A DNA stretch of 64,000 nt, from positions 100,454,001 through 100,518,000 of the forward strand of contig JAUMIR010000004.1 of the NCBI GenBank assembly GCA_030847615.1, given 5' to 3'. Within the stretch, counting starts at the first letter, position 1. Every line of letters starts with the position of its first letter. The position numbers and the translations under genes are program-made. The notes below the pieces were generated by a model. The model had not been told where the DNA came from, searched no databases, and saw only the letters and a list, made by a program, of their open reading frames with translations. The stretch is from Gambelia wislizenii. Lineage: Eukaryota > Chordata > Lepidosauria > Squamata > Crotaphytidae. Shown here piece after piece: positions 43,077-54,038 of this stretch.

Positions 43077-46035
43077 ATCGTAGACATTATTTACTCTGTT
43101 ATAGAACTAAACCAACTTTTGATATGGGTTTTGATATCGCCCAGGTGCCCAGGGGGTCTCACAATCGCCGCGCCACCCCTGCTGCTGCGATGGGACCCAG
43201 GAAGTCAACTGGTGGCAGCAGCAGCAGTGGGGGCAGAGCAATAGAGCAACTGACCCTTAATGCACCACCACATTACATTGCATTTGGTACAGCTAGTAAA
43301 TTCCATAATTTTCTATGGGTAAGCGTGGGCCCAAACCAATATGGAGCAAGGCTTGTAGATAGAATGACGGATTGATACTCATCAATAATTTTCCCCTCCT
43401 GGGCAAATTTGTCTATGTGTATATATGTGTGTCTGGTAAAATAGATTCTGTGATGTTTTGAAACACTACACAAACATGCAAACCCTGTTTGACCAGAGTC
43501 CCACAGAGAGACAGAAAATGTTTGTCATATTGAAAACAATGTCTACTGGACCTTTTCAATGCATCTATTGTCTATCTTAGTGTTTCTCTACACAGTCTAA
43601 TTTTCAGAATGAAACTCTTTAGCATACTGTTGCTAATACCAAAGTAATTATAAGATACATACTTAGAATAATGCAGTAGGTAAATATATTAAAATTATTT
43701 TTTTACCAGTGGAACCACATTTCATCAACAAGTCTTAGAGTTCTCTCTTAATTTTTACTTAGCCAACATGAGAATATTATGTTGTGTTTGTAAGCATTAA
43801 AAGCTTGTTTAGCCATTTTATAGAACCCATAACATTTCTTCTTTTTCGAAAGCATGTTCTATTTAGGCAACAAATCTTTCAAGTTTGTAAAATATCCTGA
43901 CAATGCAGAAAAGAAAATATAGATTCCAATGTCCCTTGAAATCTTGTGTTAGAATTACACGCAAAACCATTGCTCAAAATGGAAGCTGTTGATTTCAACC
44001 TAGATGTTAAAGAATTGATTGAAAGGTCAACACTGGGACATATTTATATACAACTTTTAAAAAATAATATATGCTCACTAATACTAATTTGTCCCTACTT
44101 TGCATGTGTTAATGTTTCTGCATTTCTGTGTACATAACCCTAGCTACACTGTCATTTTGTTACAAGCACTCTTATAATTTCTTGACCAAGTTTTGCTTTT
44201 AAAACTGGTTTATCCTTACAATTACATTAAATTTCTCGATGCTTTATAAAGCAGATTCCAAGGTGCCATTAATGATCTGGGATCCCCAGAGGTTGTAGCA
44301 CTGTTGAAGCTGGCTGCATGTGGACCAGATCACCGCTTGGATACTAAACCACTGAGAACCTTATGTAATAACAAAATGTATGGGTTTTTTTTTAAAAGAG
44401 TGGAATACCAAGACTTATGGAATGGTTTTAATGTAGATTTCTTTAAGATTTGTGTTCACAAGACCTGCACAGACCTACAGTTGAAGCCCAAATGGAAATA
44501 ATTAGGTAAAAGTCAAAACAGCACTTAAAATCATGTGATACATAAAGATGTCATCAGACTTTGAGAGCATTTTATGGGTTTCCTAAGGTGTATAGACATT
44601 TCAAACAAAATGGAGGAGGGAAGAAATAATGAAACAGCCCTCAAAAAAGTAATCATTGGGCATATGATTTTACCAGACATATGTTTTAATACACTCATGT
44701 GTTTAGCTCCCAATTAGTTTTTCTTTCATGTTAGAGAAACTTTACACTTGAATACTTCAACCGTAGTTCCACTTGATTCTCTGCCCAGCGTTGTAGGTTA
44801 ATGTTTCAAATAATAAATAACAAGTAGATAATAGAAATGTGCTATGTGACTCTTTGAATCTCTTTGACATTCAGTTACTTTATGCAACATACAATTAATT
44901 AGGCAGACCAACAGGACCTTTCAGAATACTAGGACTAAGTTTCTGTATGAACATATGCATGTATGCATGGGACAGACAAAACTTTCAATCAGTGAGACTT
45001 ATGTGTCAGAAACAACTGATCTGCTCAACTGTCTCCCAGCTTTAACAAAAATTAGACCAGCTTAGTTACTTGATGACTGCAGTTTCCCCCTTTTGGCCAC
45101 CCAGTCACTTCCAGAAGTCTATACTCTAGATAAGCAGTTGAATGTATGGTCATATTTGGTCCCAAACTAGTATAACTAGTTTTTTTTTTAATTACACAGC
45201 ATATGCTTTGAAAGCCTGCTTTATTCCCAGAAAACTGTCCACAGTTTACCCCAGCACACGCAATCTCCCAATGCAGTGCTTGTCAGATTGATTTCTCTTG
45301 AAGTTCAGAAATGTGTGAAACTGTGCAATGAAACTGTGCAATGTAGCAAATTTCTACCTACCTCCCCACTCCCCCGTGTTCACTGGCTTAGGCTTTCCAG
45401 AAAATCAGTTTATAGTACAATAATGCGCAGTTACCCATATGCTGACGGAGTTTCAGATGCCTTTTTTCAGCTAGTACTTCTGTCACACTTTCATCCACAT
45501 TAAATGACAAAATTTTGTTAATGGGGAAAGTAAGAATCTATCTACTCCTTTTCAAATGAGTTGTTAGTATTCACAGGTGTATGTGGTTGCTCTAGTAATA
45601 CAGGAACCTATTTACAATGCGTGTTACTTCAACTAGTGATGGACAGAATCCCTCCCTGCATTTTAATTTTTTAATGATGCAAGTATCCCTCTGTACAATA
45701 AAAATGCAAAAGTGCTGATGTAATCTATAGATTTCCTTGTTTTTTTTCCGGGCTGTGAGGCCATGTTCTGGAAGAGTCTACTTTTGACGTTTTGCCTGCA
45801 TCTGTGGCTGACATCTTCAGAGAATGGCTGGGTTGGAGCGTGTGTGGGGTTTATATACTGTGAACCCCTGTTGGGGAGGATATGTAAATTTGTGTATTTC
45901 AATGGTTAGTTTCTGGGTGGAGATATGCAAGGAGGATGAGTGTCTGTTTGGCTAATGGTTGGTTGATGGTCCATTATCTGCTGGAAATCCCCCTGTCCTG
46001 GGTGGAATTCATTTGCAAGTGCTGAGTTCTGATTT

Positions 46036-46365
46036 TAGTGTTTTTCAGGAATGGCAGCCAGATTTTGTTTACTTTTAGGGTTCTTCTTTCCTGTTAAAGT
46101 TTTCCAGGTGTTTGTGGATTTCAATAGCTTCTCTGTACATTCTGACATGATAGTTGTTGGCCTGTCCAGAATTTCTGTGTTTTTAAATAACATTTTGTGT
46201 CCAGATTGGCTTATAACATGTTCTGCTACTGCTGATTTTTCTGGCTGGCCCAGTCTGCAGTGTCTCTCATGTTCCTTGATTTGTGTTTGCACACTGTGTT
46301 TAGTGCTCCCTATGCAAACTTGTCCACAGCTGCATGGTATGCGGTAAACTCCTGCAGCTGTGAGA
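46036..46365 (-). pseudogene. PLE GIY-YIG endonuclease domain
   Basis: Read on the minus strand from about 46365: AAGVYRIPCSCGQVCIGSTK. The first motif GVY fits GIY; the second reads CIG in place of YIG, so a catalytic Tyr is apparently lost. A CxC pair, QIKEHERHC and AVAEHVISQSGHKM follow, as in PLE endonucleases. It ends NLAAIPEKH. A frame interruption separates it from the RT. Confidence 0.8.
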
Positions 46366-46375
46366 GGGTCTCTTA

Positions 46376-46464
46376 TAATAATAATAATAATAATAAAATT
46401 TATTTATACCCCGCCCCTCTGCTAAAAACAATCGGGGCGGCTTCCAACAAGCCGCCCCGAGCGT
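46376..46464 (-). mobile_element. Small retroelement 3' end inserted in the PLE
   Basis: Minus-strand text GCTACGCTCGGGGCGGCTTG, then CCGCCCCGATTGTTTTTAGC, GGGGCGGGGTATAAATAAA and an (ATT)n tail sits between the RT and endonuclease parts of the PLE. Bases 46398-46441 are the exact complement of 53768-53811. Confidence 0.72.
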
Positions 46465-46887
46465 AGCATTTCTTGGATTTTCTTGTTTGGTCTGTAGATC
46501 ATTTGGAGGTTGTGTTTCCTCATCAGTTTCCCTATTCTGTCTGTGACTCCTTTGATGTATGGTAAAAATACCTTCCCTTTGAGTGGCTGCTTTTCTTCAT
46601 TCCTGTGGTTTTTTTCTGGGTCTGGCTGCTCTTGTGATCTCTGATCTGGAGTAGCCAATAGCCTGTAGGGCCCAGTTTATGTGCCTCAGTTCGTCCTCTA
46701 GGTAGTAGGATTCGCAGCTCCTTTTTGCACAGTCTACCAATGTTTTTATTGTGCTTCTTTTTTGTCCTGGGTGATGACTGGTGTTCTTGTGTAGGTATCT
46801 GTCTATGTGTGTGGGTTTTCTGTATACTTTGTGACCTAACCATTGGTTTGGTTTGCGGATGACCAGGATATCCAAGAATGGCAGTGT

Positions 46888-46937
46888 TCCTTCCTTCCTT
46901 CCTTCCTTCCTTCCTTCCTTCCTTCCTTCCTTCCTTC
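46888..46937. repeat. (TTCC)n microsatellite inside PLE coding sequence
   Basis: About 12 TTCC units. On the minus strand they insert (GGAA)n, read as EGRKEGRK, between the FMMEKE and AILGYP parts of the RT. Confidence 0.95.
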
Positions 46938-47040
46938 TCTTTTTCCATCATGAATTGGATATTTGGGTGGATGCTGTTCAGGTGGTTCAAGAATGAGACC
47001 AAATCTTCTTCTCTGTGGTTCCAAATGGTGAAAGTGTCAT

Positions 47041-47176
47041 CTACATATCGGAGCATTTCAAAATGTTCTATGTAAAAGTTTGCTATCACACGGCTCAGGG
47101 GTAGCCATGGGCAGCCCCCTGAGCCATGTGATAGCAAACTTTTACATAGAACATTTTGAAATGTTCCAATATGTAG
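47041..47176. repeat. Inverted duplication with 61-bp arms inside PLE RT
   Basis: The left arm 47041-47101 (CTACATATCGGAGCATTTCA...GGCTCAGGGG) pairs with the right arm 47116-47176 (CCCCTGAGCC...ATGTTCCAATATGTAG) with only a few mismatches around a 14-base loop containing CCATGG. The normal RT text reads through the left arm only (minus strand), so the right arm is the extra copy. Confidence 0.88.
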
Positions 47177-48049
47177 ATCGGACATGGCTACCCCATCTAT
47201 CTGTTCATAGAATTCGTTAGCTCACTGGAAGTAGCTTGTGGTGAGGCAATGTCTGAACAAGGCTGTGATGTCCTCAGAAAATATTTGTTGGATGAGTGCC
47301 ATGGTGTCCATTATGGGGACTTTGGTGAACAAGGACACAACAACAAAGCTGATCAGTCTGTCTCCAGGTTTCAGTTCGATGTTGTTGATTTGTTCTATGA
47401 AGTGAGCTGAGTCTTTGATGTAATGAGGGGTTTGTCCTATGTGGGTTTGTAACTGTGTGGCCAGAAACTTGGTGGATCAAATGGTGCTCACTGTGGGTCG
47501 GAGTGGAATGGAATCCTTGTGGATCTTGGGAAGTCTTCCAGAACACGGCCTCACAGCCTGGAAAAAGACCCAAGGAAAATCTATAGATGCCAGCCGTGAA
47601 AACCTTCAACTTCACATGCTGATGTAATCCTTCCATCTTTTTTTTTTCCAAAAAAGGAAAATAAAAAAAAAAGTTTGTTCCTAATGCAAAACAGCAGCGA
47701 TGCCATTTTGAAAACATTCTGTTATTTTTAAATGTATTTTGAAATGTATTTAGTGAGCTCTTCACAAGTTGTGTTTTATTGTGTCTTGGTACCTATCCTC
47801 TCAAAACTGTAGTTCAGACTTAGATTCAGATATAGTGAAAGCAATAGGAACAGTTTATTTTATACTGTGAGTGCAGCAAAGAGTACAGAAGAGAAACATT
47901 CTACTTGTGAAATAAACTACCACTGGCCAAGTGGGATGGTGTGAATATGCCCTCAGCTACAGGCAAGGGCACCAACTTAATGTCCTTACAAAGCACAAAA
48001 CTGTCAACTTTGCTTCAATTCTGGCTAGGTTACCTACAACCACACAAGA

Positions 48050-48200
48050 TATTGCAAAACCAAAAAGGTGACAATTTTTATTGGGCATAAGATTTCATGG
48101 ACTACAGCCCACTTCATCAGATATAACTGCTGTGGACTATAGTTCACAAAAATAAAATATGTCCATCTTTAAGGTACCACAAGACTGCTGTTTGCAACAG
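48050..48200. repeat. Fold-back interspersed repeat (squamate type)
   Basis: GGGCATAAGATTTCATGGAC, ACAGCCCACTTCATCAGATA and CTTTAAGGTACCACAAGACT resemble the 4020-4192 repeat and a widespread reptile repeat. The class is not known to me. Confidence 0.5.
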
Positions 48201-48983
48201 ATGAACGTGGCTATCCCCCTATAACTTTTTACAAGTGAGCAGGAGATCTGAAATACATATTTCAAACAGCATAACAGTGTTTTTGATGTGTTTTGTTTTT
48301 GTTTTCCATGGCTAAGATGGAAAATTTGTCTAAAGGGTTGCTTGTTATTACTGCTACCTTTTTCGTATATATGGAATATAAATCTATCCATTGGTAAAAA
48401 TGGCTATATGATGCTCCCAGGATAGAGGCAGAATGCATCTGAACAGTAGTCACTAGGGAAGATCAGCTATCTCCTTTTGTCCTGCTTGTGAACTTTTCAA
48501 CAAGCCTCTGGTGAGCCAGTGTACAAAACTGGATGCCAAAGTAGATAGATCTTTGGTTAGATTCAGTTTGTGTTATTGTCTGTTTGTGCTACGATCTCTT
48601 ACAATAAATTCAATGAGAAAGTATTTTTTTAAAAAGTATTCCTTCAAAGAAATGTCAAAAAGCCCTACATGCAATGGGATGTTTTTGTGATTCAACATGT
48701 CTTCTGTGCATCTCTTATAGCTTAGCTTGCACAAACTCAAGGAAGAACCTGACTACAGACAGTATACTTTTCTAACCCCAAGCTGCTGCTATTTGTTAGA
48801 TTTATGTATTTGTGCTCCTGCCAGAAAAAAGGCTACCTGAAACTTAAAATAGCCCTTCAGCAAAGGAGGAGAATTTGTCAAAACTTGTTAGGATTTCAAT
48901 GTTCAAAGTTTCATTCATGTACATCTAAGCCTGAATTGTACTTTAGAAAATACCTTGACATGAAGACTGAAGAAATACAATAC

Positions 48984-49043
48984 CTGGTTTCCCATTCTGA
49001 TGGGGGGCCGGGGACCTCCTGCATATCGTGGTGACATAAAAGG
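48984..49043 (-). CDS. SSBP3: SSBP3 60-base in-frame exon
   Basis: Twenty codons, [20 protein letters not shown]. The acceptor is tgcttacag and the donor CAG|gtattg. It is symmetric (phase 0 to 0), so alternative skipping would keep the frame. Confidence 0.96.
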
Positions 49044-49866
49044 CTGTAAGCATATAAAATTAATTCAGTTGCAATGTACATTCAAAAGTTGAAGTAAATA
49101 TTAGGGTTGCTTCCTAACTGCTGTACCTCAAATACCCCAATTGATTGCATCTTCCTCATTCCACACACAAACATATACGCAGACACCCCAAACTAAACAT
49201 TTGTACTGGACTGCAGGCCAAGTGGATTAAAAAATTAATGCAATGCATTTCACACAACTTGTGTACTTGCACAAACAGAACTCCTCAGACAAAATCTACA
49301 ATTGCTCTGTAAGAAATACTTAAAACTCTTCTCAGGCATTTGTTGCATTTTATTTCTTTTATGGTTAGATGGCTTAATAAACTGTGACAGTACAGCAGCT
49401 AAAATTAGCACAAGGAGAATGCCAACTAAACAGTTGATACTTTTGCATAGATTGGTAAATGAAAGGGAGGGTTGGAGAGGAGAGGATTTAAACTATTCCA
49501 ATGACAAGTAGTGAAAACAATCACTTAAACCATATAATGAATGTCTCCTAACATTCAGGGAGGGGAAAGAATTAAAAATGGTATTTGTATGCAAATCAGC
49601 ATGTCTAAAATCGAAAGCTACTTTCTACTCTAATGTCAATGGAACAAAATACAGTCAAGAGAAACAGACTTCCTAGTGGAGGTGGAATGAAGTGGAATGA
49701 AATCAATACTGAGGACCCACATCTTGAGTGCATATTAAGTCCGCAAAGCTCCACAAACTACAGTGGAACTGAAACTGATTGAATGAGTGGAATGGTGTGG
49801 CTCCCACATGCTTGAAAAGTTCACACAGAACACAAATATCACAGCAGTGCCCTGCAAGGTCTTTAC

Positions 49867-49947
49867 CTGACTGTGGGGTCCCATCATGCTGTTGGGGTTG
49901 TGAGGTGGAGGCTGTGCGTGTGGCGAGGGCTGAGAGCCAGGCGGTCC
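49867..49947 (-). CDS. SSBP3: SSBP3 81-base in-frame exon (first in window)
   Basis: The 27 codons are GPPGSQPSPHAQPPPHNP, then NSMMGPHSQ. The acceptor is aacctcacag and the donor CAG|gtaaag. It is phase 0 at both ends. From memory, known mammalian SSBP3 isoforms differ by a 27-residue segment, which fits this exon. Confidence 0.95.
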
Positions 49948-51340
49948 CTGTGAGGTTAGATAGTAGAAGGAAGTTATAGGTCAGGCACAAAAAAATGTGC
50001 AGGAAAATAGCTGGCTTAAAAGGACAATTTGGTGAATCTTTATAGGGAGAAATAGGGTTGTTTCTACACACTGCCAACTTTTAAAACTGGGTGGGGAGTG
50101 GGAATCAATAAACTATAAAGCACACTATAAGACTCATTATAAACCAAAGAAGACAGGCAAAGAGGGGTGTTGATTAGGTGTCCAAGCACCCGGGCCTTTT
50201 AAAATCCATCTAAAACTTAGGTTTCTCGCCCCTATGGCTATACAGATAAGTTTGAAAATGCAGTTGCAGTTCCTCTAAAGACAGTGAAAACAGATGTCAA
50301 ACAGTAACATTTATTATTTTTCCACATTGCATTTTCAAGTCTGTCCTAGAATTCTGATCGACTGGGTCCTCTGGCATTTGTGGTATCTGGATTTAGGATT
50401 AAAAATGAATAATCCTGCTAGAATAGCAACTTGGTTCAGATCTGGATCCTGAGCTCAGTGGACAAACTAAAACAGGACCAATTTGTGAGCAAACATTTTC
50501 ATTGCTGTACCTTAATAAATGCAAACTTTGTACTCTCAATTACCCATAATCAACTCCAGAATATCTAAAAAGAATGCCTCCTTCTAGTCTAATATTGGAA
50601 GTTGCACACATGGCATCACAGAACTGCAGCATGTCCACCAATTGTGCCCTGGCATCTGCCCACATTTATACGTACTTTATTCAAATTATGCTAATCAGGA
50701 GAATTGAGTAAACAAATTTTTTTTGCAGATTTGCTTTGGCTATATGGGTCAAGATTTGGGTTTAGAAAATACAGCTTCTACAAGCCCTCTGGTGCAACAT
50801 GCTGTCTCAATTTTATATGCACCTGAATCATTACATGCATTTTGATAATTGTTTGAAGAATGTATACAGAACTTGACCACTATACTTCTTTATCGGAGTA
50901 GCATTAAGTACTTTGTGATTTCCCTTGCCACATGGGTCAAATGTTTGGTACCAGGAAGAACTAACAGAAAGAATTATGAGGAAATTCTGGCTCTGGTTAG
51001 CATTCCATATCTAGGAGGCCCACTTCATTTGTCTGCCAGCCCCTGTTTTTAAGAAAACACTTTCACATGTAAGACTATAGTGTTCAATTTTGAAATTTCA
51101 AATATTATCCTTCAGTAATATTATGTGTCTAATGATGTATTAACTTACTTTTTTTGGATGAAAAATATGGTATATTGATTAACAAAACTCCTTTTTACAA
51201 AGTTTTTAAGTTGGCCAAGCAACCCTCTTTCCATCTTGTCCTCTGTCTAGCTGGAAGAGGTTTTTTAACAGCATTAAGTAAACAATTCCATAAAGCATCA
51301 GCAGGGAAAGAATGGGATTCTGATCTAGCTGAACCTATGG

Positions 51341-51380
51341 TAGCTGTGTGTGTGTGTGTGTGTGTGTGTGCGCGTGCGTG
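51341..51380. repeat. (GT)n microsatellite with GCGC tail
   Basis: About 14 GT units ending in GCGCGTGCGTGC. Confidence 0.95.
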
Positions 51381-53767
51381 CCTAAACACCTCCAGAATCT
51401 CTTACTAAGTATGTATGAACAGCAAAACAGCTGATAAAATACCAAGCATGTTTTAAAAAAAACCCCAAACCCCATACATCTAGAGGTCTGGCCACAATGA
51501 AAATCATAAGAAAGGTGGATGCTGGTGGGAAAAAAAATCAAGGGGTCTCTAAAGGCTCAAAATGCAAGGCTTACCTAACCTGGTTGTTTAATTTTACATG
51601 TGCATATTTTGTTGGTTTTGAATAAAAAGTTCATTGAAACATGTTCAACGGTTCTTTTTTGTGGTAGAGGAACCTACCCCTATTTCCATGTTATTTCTGC
51701 CTCTGTTACCAAATTTTCTGTTAAAGAAGCAATGCTCAGGAACACATCTACTTTGTTAACTGAGGAGTATGTATATATGCCAGAAAAGAGAGCGAAAACT
51801 GGTTGGTGTAGTTTTAACTTTGCAATACTGCAATGCTGGACATTTTGGCCAACAAATACCATTTCAGTTTTCTTCATTCCAAGAAATAAGAACTTTATGT
51901 TGAAAAGTGTGCTCCAGAACATGAATATCCAAATTTATACTAGAATACACATATGTTTCTTGTGCGGTGTTTTTTTCTCAAATAAAAAGAAAATTGTAAT
52001 TGGTCTGGAAAGCAAACAAGACTTGTAAGTACATTATGAGCAGCAGCTACACACTTCAGGAAAAGCAGAGGAACAGATGTTCTATACCTGCCATGTTAGT
52101 AATTTCAACAAGTGTTCGCCTTCTAGCTGCTGCCAGCAATGGCACGGTTTGTTACCATGAGCAATTTTCTTAATTAACAGACATTAATTAGCCATTTAGC
52201 AATTTTGCAAGCATTTGTTTAGCAGCTTTCCTAAACATGAATACCACTGTGATAATGGTACTGATTAGAGGATCCCCTAATTAACAGTACAGGGAAGGAA
52301 AATTGAAATCACATAAATTTAAAAGGGGAGGGGAAGTTAATGAAGGCAGGACGTATTTGCACCTGCAAATCTTTTGTACTAGGGAAACTTGAGTGCAATG
52401 TAAATAAAAGAGAAAAAAATTGTTAAGAGTTAACACAGAAGGATGCAAAGAGAGCTCCAAAACAGAAGCAGACACTCTGCTGATCCTCCAGGTTATGTTT
52501 ACGTGATCGCAGAAACTGATTTTCCATTGCATTAATAAGCCCCATTGTATGTAAGGTGCTAACATTTGCTCATTAGCTCCTTTAACTGAGAATGAAGGAT
52601 TGCTTCCTGCAAGGTATTTTCTTGCTCTAGTATTGACATTCAAATGTAAGCTCCCAACACTGGGTGCAGAAGATCATGTATGTTTCAAACACTGTTTTCC
52701 ACTTGTAAGCAGTAAATAGATCCCTGCTTTTAGGTGTTTTTCTGGAAAATGCCATGTCTGAACCAAACATGTGAATTTCATATTTACAACAAAGCATGTG
52801 CATTCTGATCCTGAGCAACTTTAGAAATGCAATCTTCGTAAAGCAAGGATAACCTATTCTCCACTAACTTATCACATGCTTCACCCTCAAAAACAAACTT
52901 GAAGTCTATTCTCTTTACTAGTTTCCAGACAAATAAGCATAACTTTTTATTTTAAAAGTATTTACAATTAAGAAAAAGTTAAGAGACACATATGGCAAAT
53001 AACACATTTGTTTCCAAGTTACGAGTTAATCATCTCTGGGACAAAGGATGACAAAGCTTGAGTGAAAATTTAGAACTTAGCATTCATCTAAAGGAAGTCA
53101 GCTGTTTAGCAATGCCATCTACATATTACAACCAGAGTGCCTCATTAATTTTCCAATTCTAAACTAAACTAAACTATTTCATTCTTAGCCAAACTTCTAC
53201 TGTGTGTTCCCTGTGTGAGGTGACAATGAAGTCTCTCCACAAAACAATTCACAGAACAGACCTGGCTATTAGAAGAGACTGGGAGCAATGCTACTATTGG
53301 CAGTATCCTTCTTTTAGCTACTGAAACTGGGATCTAGAGCTTAACATTCTAGCTCTGTGTACAAGAAGAATGCCAGGCTGTAGAATCCCTATGATACTAG
53401 TGCACAATTCCTGTAGCAGAGCATGATAGGAAATAACAAGGTTCTTGTATGACACCACAGGCAGGGCATAAAAACCTCATCACTGATGTTATAAAATGCC
53501 ATGCCAAAATGATGCCATTTGGCTTAGCCTAGAAATGTTAATATAAATGGTTGGATGCATTCACACATAGCAAAACTATCTAGGACATATTCCTTCTTGC
53601 CTCTGGATGACCCTGCGATAGAAGACCTCAACACTTCCATCAAAATCTTGGCCACTCTTACCAAACGATATAACAAGCAAAGTGCTAATTTAACATCTAC
53701 AACAGAATTGTGTGCTGCATCATCATGTATTGCACTTCAGCATATTGGGCAGTCCTTCAGTATATTG

Positions 53768-53812
53768 GCCGCCCCGATTGTTTTTAGCAGAGGGGCGGGG
53801 TATAAATAAATA

Positions 53813-53843
<31 letters not shown>
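53768..53843 (+). mobile_element. Retroelement 3' end with (ATT)n tail
   Basis: GCCGCCCCGATTGTTTTTAG, CAGAGGGGCGGGGTATAAAT and an (ATT)n tail. The first 44 bases are identical to the insert in the PLE at 46398-46441 (reverse strand). The body is absent. Confidence 0.75.
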
Positions 53844-54038
53844 TTCACACTATGCAATTATATGGCTGTGATTCCACCTTAGCTGCCACAGTTCCATTCT
53901 ACAGAATCCTGGGATTTGCAGTTTAGGAAGGGGCATTTAGAATTCTAAGGTAGAGAGTGCTAGTGCCTCACCAAACTACAATCCCCAGGATTCCACAGGA
54001 TGCAGCCATGACATAGCACTATAATTGTGAAGTGTGAA
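53844..54038. mobile_element. MITE, 195 bp, with TTCACACT ends
   Basis: TTCACACTATGCAATTATAT at the left is inverted as CACTATAATTGTGAAGTGTGAA at the right. The interior AGAATCCTGGGATTTGCAGT, GAGAGTGCTAGTGCCTCACC and ACTACAATCCCCAGGATTCC is a very common squamate repeat of hAT-like style. It abuts the (ATT)n tail of the previous element. Confidence 0.65.

Larger units (their letters stand above)
45726..47616 (-). mobile_element. Penelope-like element (PLE), nearly complete but inactive
   Basis: TGCTGATGTAATC at 45713-45725 recurs at 47617-47629, fixing both ends. Minus-strand reading gives PKIHKDSIPLRPTVS, then VVVSLFTKVPI, FYEQIDGVAM, LRYVDDTFTIW (RT catalytic YVDD) and LPYIKG-like regions. 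The C-terminal GIY-YIG domain is GVYRIPCSCGQVCIG, STKHSVQTQIKEHERHCR, AVAEHVI. PLEs carry this RT/GIY-YIG pairing. Its ends are inverted copies of one terminal sequence (GGCTGTGAGGCC.TGTTCTGGAAGA). It is disabled by in-frame stops, a palindromic insertion, a microsatellite and a retro-insert. It lies in the long SSBP3 intron, in the gene's own orientation. Confidence 0.9.

Noticed and set aside
42825..43244. 139-codon frame with IYIYIYI and HTHTH runs
   Set aside because: It is a translation of TATC, TA and CA microsatellites.
46532..47185. Intact reverse transcriptase ORF of 217 codons
   Set aside because: The frame begins in the inverted duplication, contains the (GGAA)n expansion and drops out of the RT frame after it. 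The element is dead.
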